64,000 bases of DNA from Lucinisca nassula (taxonomy: Eukaryota > Mollusca > Bivalvia > Lucinida > Lucinidae). A program made the translations under genes and the position numbers. The notes below the pieces were generated by a model. That model searched no databases and was not told where the DNA came from. It was given only the letters and a program-made list of their open reading frames with translations. The first letter of the stretch is position 1; each line of letters opens with the position of its first letter. This document shows positions 63,178 to 64,000 of the stretch, in pieces. The stretch spans positions 80,703,817 to 80,767,816 of the forward strand of contig OY757026.1 in assembly GCA_963580285.1 (NCBI GenBank). Reading direction: 5' to 3'.

Positions 63178-63597
63178 GGATCTTATATGAGTGTTCATTC
63201 TTAGATTGTGGCATTTCCTTAGTGACCTTTTCTCACTAGTTTTCATGTATATTGAATTTATTAAACGCGCTGAGGAAAAATGATAAAATACGAGGCTTTG
63301 TCGAGCATTTTATCCCTTTTCTTCAACAAGTTTAATAAATTCAATAATACATGAGCACGAATGCAAAATTCAATTTATTATATACCATTTAAAACGCATT
63401 TATTCACAATTTTTAAAATGTCTATACTCCGCCATTAGTAAACTTGACGTAGTTAAGGACCTCGTACATGAAACGTTACGGTGCATGTCTAATTATTTTG
63501 CATATTTAATCCACTAGTGGATTATCGAATTTATTGACATGACGTTATTACATTCTCAGACGTGATAACATATGATAAATATAGATCTTGTATTTAG
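63178..63597 (+). mobile_element. HP3 copy 5
   Basis: AGGATCTTATATGAGTGTTC, a 50 bp insertion, hairpin TATTGAATTTATTAAACGCG with complement, TCCGCCATTAGTAAAC, TAATCCACTAGTGGATTA and CATATGATAAATA. Confidence 0.85.
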
Positions 63598-63919
63598 AAA
63601 TCGGTCCACACAATATGTGTGAAATTGCTTTCATCATATAGCGTACATAATTTGGCCTACGGTTAATACAAAATGAATCGGACCTTCACAATCAACCTCG
63701 TGTTAATAACGATAATCAAACGATTAGACGACAGTTACGCGGGTAACGTTGTCTTCAGTGCTTCATTTTATTTCTGACAATAACCATGGCGAACGCCAAG
63801 CCAATTTTGTGAATTAGAATCAATCTTAGAGAGAAAAAAACATGTCTGAAACCAAAATGCGCGAAGCAAAAAATACTCTGACCTATCGCTACTGTGGCTG
63901 AGAGTTAATTAATGAAATG
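63598..63919. other. Unassigned stretch
   Basis: No repeat or gene recognised. Confidence 0.4.
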
Positions 63920-64000
63920 TCATTTATCAAGTGATTTCCCGGTTAAAGATCCTCGGCCATTAGGTCTTCGACCAACAGCTGACGTCCTGTAACTGGGCTT
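63920..64000 (+). mobile_element. HP10 copy 3, cut by window end
   Basis: TGTCATTTATCAAGTGATTT..CCTCGGCCATTAGGTCTTCG and CTGTAACTGGGCTT resemble 50795-50920; the second arm lies beyond the window. Confidence 0.6.

Noticed and set aside
1..64000. Prokaryotic operon, phage or defence system
   Set aside because: No long adjoining genes, ribosome-binding sites or bacterial families. The reverse transcriptase, mariner, LINE and SINE content is typical of animal nuclear DNA.

Overview
This 64 kb window looks like intergenic or intronic DNA from an animal nuclear genome, most likely a marine bivalve mollusc. It is AT-rich and has no bacterial-style operons and no long intact host gene. Almost everything recognisable is transposable-element sequence: tRNA-headed SINEs with target-site duplications (TSDs), a Penelope-like reverse transcriptase, a mariner relic, a LINE relic, many hairpin-rich MITEs, and tandem-repeat elements ending in (GACG)n. 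The bivalve assignment is inference from the style of these repeats (the tandem arrays resemble the 'pearl' elements described from bivalves, recalled from memory). The species cannot be named. Only one short stretch (31096-31350, minus strand, preceded by a splice-acceptor-like sequence) looks like a possible host exon, and weakly.

Names used here. TRE-0 to TRE-4 are elements built of 150-250 bp tandem units. HP1 to HP14 are families of short elements containing long hairpins: HP1 (core CGTTAGAACCGCC), HP2 (core CATTAGAATCGCC), HP3 and HP4 (share a CATATGATAAA end), HP5 (AACAGTGTAGA), HP6 (AAGAATC-capped), HP7 (CCGGCAAATGTT), HP8 (GGTTTTACGG), HP9 (AACGAGCTCGTTA), HP10 (AATTACTTGATTAAT), HP11 (CAAGCGAATTTG), HP12 (GAGTTGAGCATG), HP13 (TTAA target, CACCT end), HP14 (GGGACTGTTCAAAAG). 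SINE-A has a non-tRNA head and a GTTAAACCTCAAATCAAA tail; SINE-B to SINE-E have different tRNA-like heads.

Layout. 1-6600: hairpin elements, TRE-0 with a SINE inside, a LINE reverse transcriptase relic, and two HP7 copies, one carrying two Penelope 3' ends. 6.9-14 kb: three TREs in a row, the middle one with about 19 units of 160 bp. 14-34 kb: dense nested MITEs and SINEs, a 670 bp TTAA-bounded palindrome, a 1 kb element with 100 bp terminal repeats, and the candidate exon. 35-40 kb: a mariner deletion derivative and the longest Penelope-like copy (one in-frame stop). 40-42 kb: TRE-4. 42-64 kb: more MITEs and SINEs, often nested.

Two patterns stand out. First, five TREs share one grammar: a 5' motif that recurs as an arm of the 3' hairpin, tandem units, a GACG-type microsatellite in some, and a TAAAA end; one is cleanly inserted into a MITE, which gives its ends. 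Second, several hairpin families keep perfect or near-perfect self-complementarity while the arm sequence changes between copies or families, sometimes by paired substitutions and sometimes by wholesale replacement.
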